Source of the DNA: Lewinella sp. LCG006
GTDB taxonomy: Bacteria; Bacteroidota; Bacteroidia; Chitinophagales; Saprospiraceae
Length of the DNA stretch: 64,000 bases
Assembly: GCF_040784935.1 (NCBI RefSeq)
Contig: NZ_CP160680.1
Span: 5,747,802 to 5,811,801 of the forward strand
Reading direction: 5' to 3'
Shown: positions 36,618 to 45,055 of the stretch, in pieces
Numbering within the stretch: position 1 is the stretch's first letter
How the letters are laid out: each line of letters begins with the position of its first letter
Notes under the pieces: generated by a model
The model's input: only the letters and a program-made list of their open reading frames with translations
Told to the model about the DNA's origin: nothing
The model's database searches: none
Made by a program: the position numbers and the translations under genes

Positions 36618-37457
36618 TCAGGGTTTACTGAAGTCTCTTACTTCAATTAGATTAATAACAATCCGACTACTGTCGATATTTAGATACTCGAATTGAACAA
36701 AACCGTATTCTTCATTAAAATAAGAGGTTAGTCTGGTTTCACCAATACGGCTAACTCCCTTGGCTTCAACAACATAACAAGAAATTTTATCCGCAAAATC
36801 GGTAGCGATTTCTTTCTTGCCTACAATCTCATAGTGGTGATTGAATGCTAGATTCCCTTCCCACGTAGCCCATGCTGGATTTCCCCACTGACTTCCAACC
36901 TCTAAATTCCAGCCCCAAGAATTACCAATTTCATAGGGCTTTTTTATGAAGGGGTACGGGTTTATCTGTAGATAGTTGAAATACCTGGTTCTTCGCCAAG
37001 GGTGCATCCAGACGTTTTTCTCATTTTCGATAAGGCCAGACCATTCCCTTGGCCAGGAAACACTGTCATTGTAAAGATAATAATCATAATGCATTACGGT
37101 CTGATCATAATCCGACTCGCCATCTAGTATCGTATTATCTCTAGCTGCCCGAAGGGAGAGTTTCGTAACCGTCGTAGTAGTCAATTTTTCGACAGATAAT
37201 ATGTCGTATCCTTCTCTAGAAAATCTACATTCCTGACCCTCTTTTGTGAAGTACCGATAGTCGAATATATATTCTTTTTCAGGCAAATAGATAGCATTGT
37301 CCGCATTGTAAGGATTTGACTTTCCATCACCGACCGAATCGATGATTTCAACAAATACGCCATCCTGATCCTTATATGCTTGCTTTTCAATAGGCTTATC
37401 CTGGCAGCCAAATAGTAAGGAAAGGAAACACAAAGAAATAGCAAAGCGATACTTCAC
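36618..37457 (-). CDS. Lipoprotein of unknown function
   Basis: 279 residues with a lipoprotein signal (LLFGC, Cys18). The mature part is rich in Tyr, Trp and Asn and looks beta-stranded; no family recognised. Codon use is more AT-rich than in the flanking genes, and the gene lies 17 bases from the IS element, so recent acquisition is possible. Confidence 0.6.
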   Translation of the reverse strand: MKYRFAISLCFLSLLFGCQDKPIEKQAYKDQDGVFVEIIDSVGDGKSNPYNADNAIYLPEKEYIFDYRYFTKEGQECRFSREGYDILSVEKLTTTTVTKLSLRAARDNTILDGESDYDQTVMHYDYYLYNDSVSWPREWSGLIENEKNVWMHPWRRTRYFNYLQINPYPFIKKPYEIGNSWGWNLEVGSQWGNPAWATWEGNLAFNHHYEIVGKKEIATDFADKISCYVVEAKGVSRIGETRLTSYFNEEYGFVQFEYLNIDSSRIVINLIEVRDFSKP

Positions 37458-37525
37458 GGCCTTATCAATTTAGAGAGCTTACTAATATTATGAACCAGAT
37501 AGGTTTGAAAATTGATTATTGAAGG

Positions 37526-37570
37526 TCAACCATCAACCATCAACAACCAACCATCAACAACCAACCATCA
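37526..37570. repeat. CAACCAT low-complexity island
   Basis: Consists of seven-base CAACCAT and CAACAAC words in an irregular tandem, running into the stop codon of the barrel gene. Same word family as the second half of the island at 8551-8639. Confidence 0.65.
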
Positions 37571-38284
37571 AAAACGCTCCACCTCTCGATCAAACCGTAC
37601 AGTGGCCCTGATGCCAAACTGGTAGAGATTGCGGTTGAGTAATGCGTCGCGGTAGATGCCGGCAAGCCACAGCCGGAAGGTGGGAGCTATGCTAAAAAGC
37701 ATGTTTTCAGAGAGCTTATGTTCCCAACCCATGGAGGTTTGGAAGCAATAGTTGACTTTGCGGAAATCTTCATTTTCGATATTGTTGACTTCCCGGGCGC
37801 TGGTTTCTCCGTTAAAACGGGTGACTATATTTTGGTTACTGAGGTTATAACTCAGACCACTACCCAACGAAAAGTAAAAGTCATCCTTTTCGGAGAGGGT
37901 TTGATAAAATAGTACCGAGAAAGGAATCTCAATATTTTGGGCCCGGAAACTGTATTGTTCCTCATCAAAATTAGCTCGATTAGGGTCGTTGAAAGCGATG
38001 GGCGTACGCTTGCCGCGGTAACCGGTCTGACTATAATTCAAGCCGACTTGCACGCCTGCTTTTTCTCCTCGGTAGCTCAAGACGAGTCCTGTTGCGTAAG
38101 AAGGGCGAGCAAATTCATTGTTTTCCAGAGAATCTGCCTGGTTCAGCATATTGAGATCCAGGTTGACAATCCGGCGATGAGAATACTGTGGAAAAAGATT
38201 GATCCCGATGCCCGAATAGCGTTGTGCCATCAGGGTGGTACATCCAAGTATTAGTGTAAACAAGAGTAGGGTTAAGCGCGTCAT
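37568..38284 (-). CDS. PorT-like outer-membrane beta-barrel protein
   Basis: 238 residues with a signal peptide (TTLMAQ) and amphipathic strands ending YQFGIRATVRFDREVERF. The pattern (ATGLVLSYRGEKAGVQVGLNYSQTGYRG, IEIPFSVLFYQ, FYFSLGSGLSYNL) is that of the OMP_b-brl_2 family of Bacteroidota, small barrels of mostly unknown role. Its stop codon overlaps the CAACCAT island. Confidence 0.75.
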   Translation of the reverse strand: MTRLTLLLFTLILGCTTLMAQRYSGIGINLFPQYSHRRIVNLDLNMLNQADSLENNEFARPSYATGLVLSYRGEKAGVQVGLNYSQTGYRGKRTPIAFNDPNRANFDEEQYSFRAQNIEIPFSVLFYQTLSEKDDFYFSLGSGLSYNLSNQNIVTRFNGETSAREVNNIENEDFRKVNYCFQTSMGWEHKLSENMLFSIAPTFRLWLAGIYRDALLNRNLYQFGIRATVRFDREVERF

Positions 38285-38412
38285 GTTTTGGGGATGTTTG
38301 TGTTAATAATGCACTATCTATATCTTAATAACAGATCCAAACAAAGAAATTGCTGCACCTCAGCATCAAGTTTCTTGTCTTCTATTTGACCGAAAGGGGC
38401 GGAGAAAAAGAA

Positions 38413-38441
38413 AATAGGTTTATTTCCGTCAAACTACTAAG
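38413..38441. repeat. Second copy of the MITE-like element end
   Basis: AATAGGTTTATTTCCGTCAAACTACTAAG matches the right end of the inverted repeat at 21324-21351 with three or so differences. The other arm is not visible here, so this is a solo or decayed copy. It lies nine bases beyond the DUF5683 gene's 3' end. Confidence 0.5.
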
Positions 38442-38450
38442 GTGTTAGGT

Positions 38451-39047
38451 TCAGAAAGAATATTGAAATTGGAGGACGATGTTGGGACTTTGTCCAATAC
38501 CACCAGGTATTACTTGGGGGCTTATTTGCCATTGACTCAAATCTTCATCCATATCAAAATTTCGCAAGTGGGTATCCACATAAGCTTCAACGCCTTGTAA
38601 AAGATAAACGGCAAAAAGCATAAAGTAATTGGTCTGCCGGGATTTGTTAAATTGGTCCCGAAAAACCAATAACCTGCTGGCATCATATCCTCTGCTGCTA
38701 AATTCATGTTCCTCACCCGCCAGCTCTGCTTGATAAGCGTTTCGGAAACGGATATAATTGCTCTGATTGAAGTCCAATACGGCAAACACGCCCGAAAAGG
38801 CACTAAACACCAGGGGCACTTTCCACCAACGACGGTTATAAATTTGTCCGCCACCGGGTACTATCGACCACATCAGAGCCGTACGTGGTACATAGGTTCG
38901 CGGTTCATTGAAAGTCAAGCCCAAATCAACCTCTTCGAGGAGTGCTGGATTTGCCGGAGGAAGACTATCTACTTCTTGGGCAAAACTGAGAAAAGGCTGC
39001 GCTAGCAGACACCATAACACCCAACCGTATTTCTTCCAATGTGGCAT
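38451..39047 (-). CDS. DUF5683 domain protein of the par operon
   Basis: 198 residues with a signal peptide (FLSFAQ). The core ALMWSIVPGGGQIYNRRWWKVPLVF followed by a second hydrophobic stretch is typical of DUF5683, a family that in Bacteroidota lies after parB. It is membrane-associated with three or four hydrophobic segments. Five bases separate it from parB, so it is co-transcribed. Role unknown. Confidence 0.85.
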   Translation of the reverse strand: MPHWKKYGWVLWCLLAQPFLSFAQEVDSLPPANPALLEEVDLGLTFNEPRTYVPRTALMWSIVPGGGQIYNRRWWKVPLVFSAFSGVFAVLDFNQSNYIRFRNAYQAELAGEEHEFSSRGYDASRLLVFRDQFNKSRQTNYFMLFAVYLLQGVEAYVDTHLRNFDMDEDLSQWQISPQVIPGGIGQSPNIVLQFQYSF

Positions 39048-39051
39048 ATTT

Positions 39052-40005
39052 CTACTGCTCTACACACTTGAACAAATCCGTCAATTGGTCGTGGTCATCA
39101 AAAGGAATCACGACTTGCCCTTTACCTGTTGTTTTGTCTTCCACTTGAATTTTGACTTTTCCACTCCCAAAGAAAGCTTTAAAGTCTTGCAAAATTTTGT
39201 CGTATTCTGCCTGATGCTTATTGACAACTTTTACTTCTGGTTGTTTAACGACTTTTTTAGGCTTCTGGTACGCCTTAACTTGTGCTTCTGTTTGACGAAC
39301 CGACCATTTTTTGCTGTTCAGCTCCTTGAGAAAATCAGCTTGTAAAAGGATGTCCAATCCGGCGATGGCTTTGGCGTGTCCCATCGAAATCTGTTCCTTG
39401 CGCAGCGCATCCTGGATGCTGATGTGCAAATTGAGCAGTCGCAGGTAATTGGTGATGGTCGTTCTTTTCTTGCCCACCCGCTCGGCGAGCAGCTCGTCGG
39501 TCAGTTCACATTCCTGCTTGAGTCGATTATAAGAATTGGCAATTTCCAGTGGGTTGAGGTCTTCGCGCTGGATGTTTTCGATGATGGCCATTTCCAGCAA
39601 TGTCTGGTCATTGGCTACGCGAATATATGCAGGAACTTCCTCCAGTCCAGCCTGCTTTGATGCTCTCCACCGACGTTCACCAGAGATGATTTGGTAACGC
39701 TTGGGTTCCAGATAGCGCACCGTCAACGGCTGGATGATCCCGTGAATTTTAATGCTATCAGCCAATTCGCCCAGCGCTTCTTCGTCGAATTCATAACGAG
39801 GTTGATCCGGGTTGCGTTCAATGTGCGCTAGTGGGATCAAAGCAAATTTTTTGGCCAATTCCCGAACGACTTCTGCCGGATTTTCTGCAATGGCTTTATC
39901 TACCTCCGCCTTTCTAGCGAGGCTTGTGCCACCGCCTCCGAAAAGGGCATCAATTCCTGATCCTAATTGTTGTTTTGAAGCTTTTGTTCCTAATTTCTTT
40001 GCCAT
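39052..40005 (-). CDS. parB: Chromosome-partitioning protein ParB
   Basis: 317 residues. The N-terminal CTPase domain has IERNPDQPRYEFDEEALGEL and the nucleotide-binding GERRWRASKQAG (about residues 60-130); a helix-turn-helix (ELLAERVGKKRTTITNYLRLL, about 175-200) should bind parS; the C-terminal dimerisation region starts near 270. Binds parS and spreads as a clamp; works with ParA in origin segregation. Follows parA by 54 bases. No canonical parS palindrome was noticed in the window. Confidence 0.96.
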   Translation of the reverse strand: MAKKLGTKASKQQLGSGIDALFGGGGTSLARKAEVDKAIAENPAEVVRELAKKFALIPLAHIERNPDQPRYEFDEEALGELADSIKIHGIIQPLTVRYLEPKRYQIISGERRWRASKQAGLEEVPAYIRVANDQTLLEMAIIENIQREDLNPLEIANSYNRLKQECELTDELLAERVGKKRTTITNYLRLLNLHISIQDALRKEQISMGHAKAIAGLDILLQADFLKELNSKKWSVRQTEAQVKAYQKPKKVVKQPEVKVVNKHQAEYDKILQDFKAFFGSGKVKIQVEDKTTGKGQVVIPFDDHDQLTDLFKCVEQ

Positions 40006-40059
40006 ACTGTAGGGCTTACCGGTTTATTCAGAATTAATCAAAGGGATTTGGGCCAGGTT

Positions 40060-40836
40060 TTATACCAACACGTCATTGTTCTTACGTAAAAATTCCTGGG
40101 CCAAATTCAAAAAGTTGACCGCGCCACGGCTGCTGGCATTGATCAAAACGATCGGCATGTGCATATTGGGGGCTTCGCCCAAACGCGCATTGCGATGAAT
40201 GATCGTATCGTACACCTGATCGCCGAAAATTTCTTTCACTTTATCAACGACCAGATTGGCCAATCTCAGTCGACTGTCGTACATGCTCATCAAAATACCT
40301 TCCAACTGCAAGTCGGGGTTGAAGTTGGCTTTTACCAGATTTATACTGTTCTGTAGCTTAGATAAACCCTCAAGGGCAAAGAACTCACATTGTACAGGTA
40401 CCAAAACGGAATCCGCTGCTGTAAGTGCATTGATGGTAACAATCCCCAGGGATGGCAAACAATCAATAAAGACGTAGTCATAATCGTCTTTGACTTTGTC
40501 GACCACTCCCTTAAGCACAAAAGAACGATCCTCGTAGCCAGCTAGCTCCAGTTCTGCTGCCACCAAGTTGATATGGGAGGGCATCAGGTGTAAGTTGGGG
40601 GTATCCGTTTCGTAGATGGCGTCATGAGGCTCCAGGTTGTTGATGAGACAATCGTAGAGCGAGGTGTCAACATCTTCCTCCAAGGCACCTACCCCAGATG
40701 AAGCATTGGCCTGCGGGTCGGCATCAATAAGGAGTACCTTTTTTTCTAATATTGCCAAACTAGCGGCAAGATTGATGGCGGTCGTCGTTTTACCGACTCC
40801 TCCCTTCTGATTGGCAATAGCAATTACTTTTCCCAT
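40060..40836 (-). CDS. parA: Chromosome-partitioning ATPase ParA (Soj)
   Basis: 258 residues, complete. Deviant Walker [19 protein letters not shown] (Lys10 and Lys16-type), Walker A' [11 protein letters not shown], and Walker [13 protein letters not shown]. It forms ATP-dependent dimers on DNA and is driven by ParB-parS. First gene of parA-parB-DUF5683, the usual Bacteroidota chromosomal order. Confidence 0.97.
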   Translation of the reverse strand: MGKVIAIANQKGGVGKTTTAINLAASLAILEKKVLLIDADPQANASSGVGALEEDVDTSLYDCLINNLEPHDAIYETDTPNLHLMPSHINLVAAELELAGYEDRSFVLKGVVDKVKDDYDYVFIDCLPSLGIVTINALTAADSVLVPVQCEFFALEGLSKLQNSINLVKANFNPDLQLEGILMSMYDSRLRLANLVVDKVKEIFGDQVYDTIIHRNARLGEAPNMHMPIVLINASSRGAVNFLNLAQEFLRKNNDVLV

Positions 40837-40916
40837 AAAGCGAAATGGAGATTAAAAAGCTGTAAATATTTAAAAAAGGTATCCTGTAAGCTGTTTTGAA
40901 ACTGGAAAGAGCCAGC

Positions 40917-41597
40917 TTAGATAGTAATGCTCTCGCCAATCGACAGCAAAATTAACTCTTTTCCGCTATCTGCAAAAGCCTTTTTTGCCGCAGCCGTATC
41001 GATTTCGATATATCCGAAGGTATCGTAATGGATTCCGATGACTTTATCGACCTGTGCAAACTCGGCGGCAAGCACTGCGTCTTCGTAGCCCATCGTGAAG
41101 TTATCACCAATGGGCAACAAGGCAAAATCCAGCTTTGGACAAGTCATTGGGATCAACTTCATGTCCATGGTCAGAGCCGTGTCACCTGCATTGTAGAAAC
41201 AGCCTTCTTCGTTCCAAACAACAAAACCGCCGGGTTGTCCACCATAAGAACCATCCTGAAAACTGCTGGTATGTACGGCATTGACGTACTTGGCAGTTCC
41301 AAATTCAAAATTGGCCTTGCCTCCGTGATTCATTGGATGATGAGCAATACCCTTTGCGCCATAATGATTGGTAATCTCGTAATTGCTAATCACAGTGCTA
41401 TTGCAGCGGGCCGCAATGGCACGGGTATCAGCTACGTGATCAATATGTGCGTGGGTGAGCAGAATAAAATCAGCATGAATGTCATCTACCTTAATATTTG
41501 CCGCCTTTGGATTGGGGGAAATAAAGGGGTCGAATAATATGGTTTTTCCTTTGGTTTCGACCGCTACACAAGCGTGGCCGTAATACGTTATTTTCAT
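40917..41597 (-). CDS. UPF0173 metal-dependent hydrolase (metallo-beta-lactamase fold)
   Basis: 226 residues from the ATG at 41597, which gives the family's usual start MKITYYGHACVAVE and length; the frame is open further upstream but that part does not resemble the family. Metal ligands: HAHIDH (about 56-61), His of NHGG, Asp of NAGDTAL and the late His of IGIHYDTF. Cytoplasmic. Substrate unknown in the family. Confidence 0.92.
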   Translation of the reverse strand: MKITYYGHACVAVETKGKTILFDPFISPNPKAANIKVDDIHADFILLTHAHIDHVADTRAIAARCNSTVISNYEITNHYGAKGIAHHPMNHGGKANFEFGTAKYVNAVHTSSFQDGSYGGQPGGFVVWNEEGCFYNAGDTALTMDMKLIPMTCPKLDFALLPIGDNFTMGYEDAVLAAEFAQVDKVIGIHYDTFGYIEIDTAAAKKAFADSGKELILLSIGESITI

Positions 41598-41696
41598 TAG
41601 TAGGAGTCGTTTGTTTTTTTGTGCAATGCTGGGATAAAAATGCAACCTTTTTAGCTCACTCATGTTAAGCATCTAACAAATTTAAGCCAAAAGTTA

Positions 41697-42254
41697 ATGA
41701 TCACGGTTATTTCCGGAACCAATCGCAAAGGTAGTAGGTGTAGAGCCTTTGCCCATAAATATTACGAATTTTTATCTGAATTGTTAGGAAAAGAACAAGT
41801 TCGTTTCCTGGCTTTGGAAGATATTCCACAAACATGGCTTTCTTCTGCCATGTACGAAGATGGTGGGCAACACCCTGATCTGGCGAAAATTCAAGACGAA
41901 TATATTCTGCCTGCCGACGGGTTTGTTTTTATCAGTCCGGAATACAATGGCAGCTTCCCCGGTATCCTAAAGCTATTTATCGACGCCTGCTCTGTTCGAA
42001 ATTATGCCCGCAATTTTAAAGGCAAAAAAGCGGCTTTGGTCGGGGTCGCCACCGGTCGTGCTGGCAACCTACGTGGTATGAGCCACCTGGCGGGTGTCCT
42101 CCATTATTTGGGGGCAACTACTTTGCCCAACCAGCTCCCCATCTCCAGTATCGCACAATTGTTAGATACTAATGGTCAAATCAACCATCCAGAGACCCTG
42201 GCCGTAATGAAAATGCACACCCAGGAATTTGCCCAATTTGTTGGAGCGGATTGA
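41697..42254 (+). CDS. NAD(P)H-dependent FMN reductase
   Basis: 185 residues with the flavodoxin-like fold: VISGTNRKGSRCRAFA forms the phosphate-binding loop, SPEYNGSFPGILKLFIDAC is the FMN-binding signature, and VGVATGRAGNLRGMSHL the second flavin loop. Reduces FMN or quinone/azo substrates with NAD(P)H. Divergent from the UPF0173 gene. Followed by a repeat island and then the IS3 element. Confidence 0.92.
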   Translation: MITVISGTNRKGSRCRAFAHKYYEFLSELLGKEQVRFLALEDIPQTWLSSAMYEDGGQHPDLAKIQDEYILPADGFVFISPEYNGSFPGILKLFIDACSVRNYARNFKGKKAALVGVATGRAGNLRGMSHLAGVLHYLGATTLPNQLPISSIAQLLDTNGQINHPETLAVMKMHTQEFAQFVGAD

Positions 42255-42257
42255 TTA

Positions 42258-42335
42258 TGTGTAAAAGCTGGATGTTTGTTTGTGTAAAAGTTGGAAAAGT
42301 GTAAGGGTGTAAGCGTTTTTTCCACTTCCGACTTC
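42258..42335. repeat. Modular low-complexity island between FMN reductase and IS3
   Basis: GTGTAAAAGCTGG, GTGTAAAAGTTGG, AAAAGTGTAAGGGTGTAAGCG and then the inverted word CCACTTCCGACTTCC. Shares GTGTAAAAGTTGGAAA and GTGTAAGCGTTT with the island at 8.55 kb. Confidence 0.7.
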
Positions 42336-42429
42336 CTATTGTGTAATCGAAAGTAAAAATTCGCCATCATCCGTCACCCAAAACTTTTTGACTATCCCTG
42401 AAATACGTTGACAACAAATTTAGTTAAAA

Positions 42430-42837
42430 ATGAAGTCAACGAATAAGGTTAATCGGCCCAAAAGGCGTCGTAATTACAGTGAAACCTTTAAAAAAGCGCG
42501 AGTTAAGGACTACGAAGAAGGTACCTTTAGCGTGGCCCAGATGGGTCGTTTATACAGTATCCATGTAAATATTCTGTACCGCTGGATAAGTAAGTACAGC
42601 GCGTACGATCAACAAAAAGCGATAATAGTGGAAGTACCAAATTCCCAGACGGAGAAGGTTAAATTGCTGGAAAAGCGGGTGGCTGAACTAGAACGTTCTC
42701 TAGGTCAAAAACAAATTAAATTGGACTACTATGAGAGCTTTATAGAGGAGCTTCGTGAAGCAGGAATAGATGTTGAAAAAAAAAGTGGTTTTACGACTCC
42801 CTTGTCCGGCTCTTGTCGAAATACAGATCAGAAATGA
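42430..42837 (+). CDS. IS3-family OrfA (helix-turn-helix protein)
   Basis: 135 residues. N-terminal helix-turn-helix (RRRNYSETFKKARVKDYEEG, then FSVAQMGRLYSIHVNILYRW) followed by a leucine-zipper-like coiled coil (KLLEKRVAELERSLGQKQ). Near its end, nine A residues then G (42776-42785) provide an A-AAA-AAG slippery site, from which -1 slippage enters orfB. Confidence 0.9.
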   Translation: MKSTNKVNRPKRRRNYSETFKKARVKDYEEGTFSVAQMGRLYSIHVNILYRWISKYSAYDQQKAIIVEVPNSQTEKVKLLEKRVAELERSLGQKQIKLDYYESFIEELREAGIDVEKKSGFTTPLSGSCRNTDQK

Positions 42838-43835
42838 AGAGTCCAAGTAATGAACAAGTATATGCTGCACTAGGTACTTCGCGTCAATCGCTGTCGCAAT
42901 ATTTACGTCGGCGAGCGGATTATCAGGACGGGGTGTATTCAGCGGAAGCAATGCTGTTGACACACCGTGCAGATCACGGAGGTTTGGGTCTTGAAAAGGC
43001 CTACTATATGATCCAGCCAGAAGGACTAGGTCGCGATGCATTTATTCGAGAGATGACTCTATTGGGTCATTCGCTGGAACGAAAAAGGAGCTATGTTAGA
43101 ACTACGAAGAGTGGTGGTTTACGGTATCCTAATTTAGTTAAGTTGCTTACTATCATAGGTTTAAACCGAGTTTGGCAATCGGATACGACTTACTATCGCC
43201 TAGAGGACAAGTATTACTATCTGACGTTTATCATAGATGTGTATTCCCGGCTTATAGTGGGCTATAGCGTAAGTGATAACCTCCGAGCTAGAGCAAACAT
43301 AGAGGCACTGAAAATGGCCTTGCGGTTGCGTCGTGGTATGGATTTGAGTGAACTGATCTTCCACAGTGACGGGGGCTCCCAGTATCGCAGCAATGACTTT
43401 ATAGAAGTATTGAGGTCACGAGGAATCAGCTCTAGCATGTGCATTACAGCATTGGACAATGCGTACGCAGAGAAGCTCAATGATGTGATCAAGAATGAAT
43501 ACCTTGAGCACTGGCCAATCAGAGATTATAGAGCACTGAGAAGGTACGTGAAGAGGGCTGTAGAGAACTACAACAAAGTGCGTCACCATAGTCAGTTACC
43601 GCTGCGAATTGCACCTTTGGGATTTGAATGTTATCTTGAGGAGAGTAAGGGGCAAAGACCACCATCGTTGTTGATACGAGACGGCGAAGCAAAAGAGTTG
43701 GAATACCAGCCAATGGCGGCTCAGAATCTGACTTATCCCAGTAGCGGAGCTTTTGATGGGACAAGTCAGATTCTGCCCGCATTTGTTAAGCTTGGTTTGC
43801 CAAAAGAAGATGGACAACTAGCACTTAGCTTTTAA
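42813..43835 (+). CDS. IS3-family OrfB transposase (DDE integrase core)
   Basis: 340 residues as read from a TTG, but the open frame extends upstream through the slippery site (KKKWFYDSLVRLLSKYRSEM), so the active product is probably the OrfAB fusion. DDE residues: Asp of WQSDTTYYRL, Asp of IFHSDGGSQYRS and Glu of DNAYAEKLNDVIKNEYL. The rve core is complete. Confidence 0.92.
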   Translation: MSKYRSEMKSPSNEQVYAALGTSRQSLSQYLRRRADYQDGVYSAEAMLLTHRADHGGLGLEKAYYMIQPEGLGRDAFIREMTLLGHSLERKRSYVRTTKSGGLRYPNLVKLLTIIGLNRVWQSDTTYYRLEDKYYYLTFIIDVYSRLIVGYSVSDNLRARANIEALKMALRLRRGMDLSELIFHSDGGSQYRSNDFIEVLRSRGISSSMCITALDNAYAEKLNDVIKNEYLEHWPIRDYRALRRYVKRAVENYNKVRHHSQLPLRIAPLGFECYLEESKGQRPPSLLIRDGEAKELEYQPMAAQNLTYPSSGAFDGTSQILPAFVKLGLPKEDGQLALSF

Positions 43836-43879
43836 GTAGAATGATTGATAAACCTGTCAACGTTATTTAGGGAAGGTCA

Positions 43880-43918
43880 TTTACACCCTTACACGTTTAC
43901 ACCCTTACACCTTTCTAC
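43880..43918. repeat. TTACACCC low-complexity island
   Basis: TTTACACCCTTACACGTTTACACCCTTACACC is the complement of the GTGTAA words, so the island around the IS3 element is in two orientations. It runs into the 3' end of the next minus-strand gene. Confidence 0.65.
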
Positions 43919-44847
43919 CCCTTCCCCCCATTCCCAATCAAGTCCTTGCCTTTGCGGCCATTGAGGACAGGGCTAGGACGAGGAGCTTCATCCAGGATCT
44001 GATGGAAGACTTTTTCTACGTGTTCCCACTTGCCATTGTTTAGGCGATAAGCCTCGTAGGTGCCATCAGGTATTTGCACCGGTCCTTCTCCGTATTCCCC
44101 TCCCACCATGGTCAGGTGATCAAACATCAGCAAATCCAGGGCGGGGTCATAATTGAGGCGCACACTTGCCGCAGCGGAATATTCCAATAGCAGTCGACTC
44201 TTTTCTGTAAAGCTGCCATCGTTTTCTTGTTTCACAAATACGGGCGCACCAAACACCGGTTTGCCCTCTACAAATCGTAGGACATCCACTACTTTGCGCT
44301 TGCGGAAAAACTCGTAGCCATCAAAGCCAAAAAGCAGATGGTACGTTTGTCCGCTGTAATTTACGGTATGCAGGTTGTAGTAGACCGTCCCATACCAACG
44401 ATCAGCACTCAAGGCGATATTCTCCAGGTCTGCTTCCAGCTCAAATGAGCGATCTACCAGCGGAAAGAGCTGCAGTTCTTCACTGTTCATCTGAATGGCA
44501 CCATAATAGCGGTAGTTGTCTTTATCAACATAAAGTTGCCAGGTGAAAATCCGGAAAGTACTGTCGGCAGGATACTGGATTGAAACGCTGTTGAGCTGCT
44601 CGAAAGGGTAGGAGAAGCTACCTGGCTTTTTCAAGGCACCTACCAGCTTGGGGATGAAAGCACGCACGGCCAAAAAGCGATTTTCTTCCAGGGAGTCGTT
44701 CACAAATGCATAAGAGAGCAGCCCCAGAGTGTCTTCCACGGCTTTTATCTCTTCAAGGTCTGCAGCACTTATTCGGTTCTGGCTATACAGTTGGTTGGTA
44801 AGGCTGCCCACGTTGAGCAGTACAAGCGTAAATAGTAGGTATTTCAC
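43915..44847 (-). CDS. Secreted protein of unknown function
   Basis: 310 residues from a GTG at 44847, which gives a signal peptide right at the N-terminus (VKYLLFTLVLLNVGSLTNQLYSQ-like, cut near YSQ). A longer frame reaches an ATG at 44925 but would bury the signal. The mature protein is beta-rich with DKDNYRYYGAIQMN and YHLLFGFDGYEFFRKRKV; I recall similar uncharacterised Bacteroidota proteins of about 300 residues. No catalytic motif seen. Confidence 0.65.
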   Translation of the reverse strand: MKYLLFTLVLLNVGSLTNQLYSQNRISAADLEEIKAVEDTLGLLSYAFVNDSLEENRFLAVRAFIPKLVGALKKPGSFSYPFEQLNSVSIQYPADSTFRIFTWQLYVDKDNYRYYGAIQMNSEELQLFPLVDRSFELEADLENIALSADRWYGTVYYNLHTVNYSGQTYHLLFGFDGYEFFRKRKVVDVLRFVEGKPVFGAPVFVKQENDGSFTEKSRLLLEYSAAASVRLNYDPALDLLMFDHLTMVGGEYGEGPVQIPDGTYEAYRLNNGKWEHVEKVFHQILDEAPRPSPVLNGRKGKDLIGNGGKG

Positions 44848-45055
44848 GGACGTTATATTGCGCAAAAAACAAGTTGAACCTTCTCTAAGGTTTTTCAAAT
44901 AGTGGGCACGCTTCAAATGAACCACTTAGCCCTCTTTTTGAAAAACGAATGCTCAACTTGTTTTTGTGCTGTTCTTACAGATTTTTCCAGTTGGGTTATT
45001 TAGCAACCCTCTCCACTAACGGAAAAACAGGGGGAAGATTGTGTTCAGATTGTTC

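Larger units (their letters stand above)
42389..43879 (+). mobile_element. Intact IS3-family insertion sequence (1491 bp)
   Basis: Starts TGACTATCCCTGAAATACGT and ends with the imperfect complement ACGTTATTTAGGGAAGGTCA, so the ends are TG...CA as in IS3. TTT on both sides is the likely 3-bp target duplication. Two overlapping frames, orfA and orfB in the -1 phase, fill the element and both look intact. Confidence 0.9.

Noticed and set aside
39052-40836. parS sites or replication origin beside parAB
   Set aside because: No TGTTTCACGTGAAACA-like palindrome or DnaA-box cluster was found by eye in the window.
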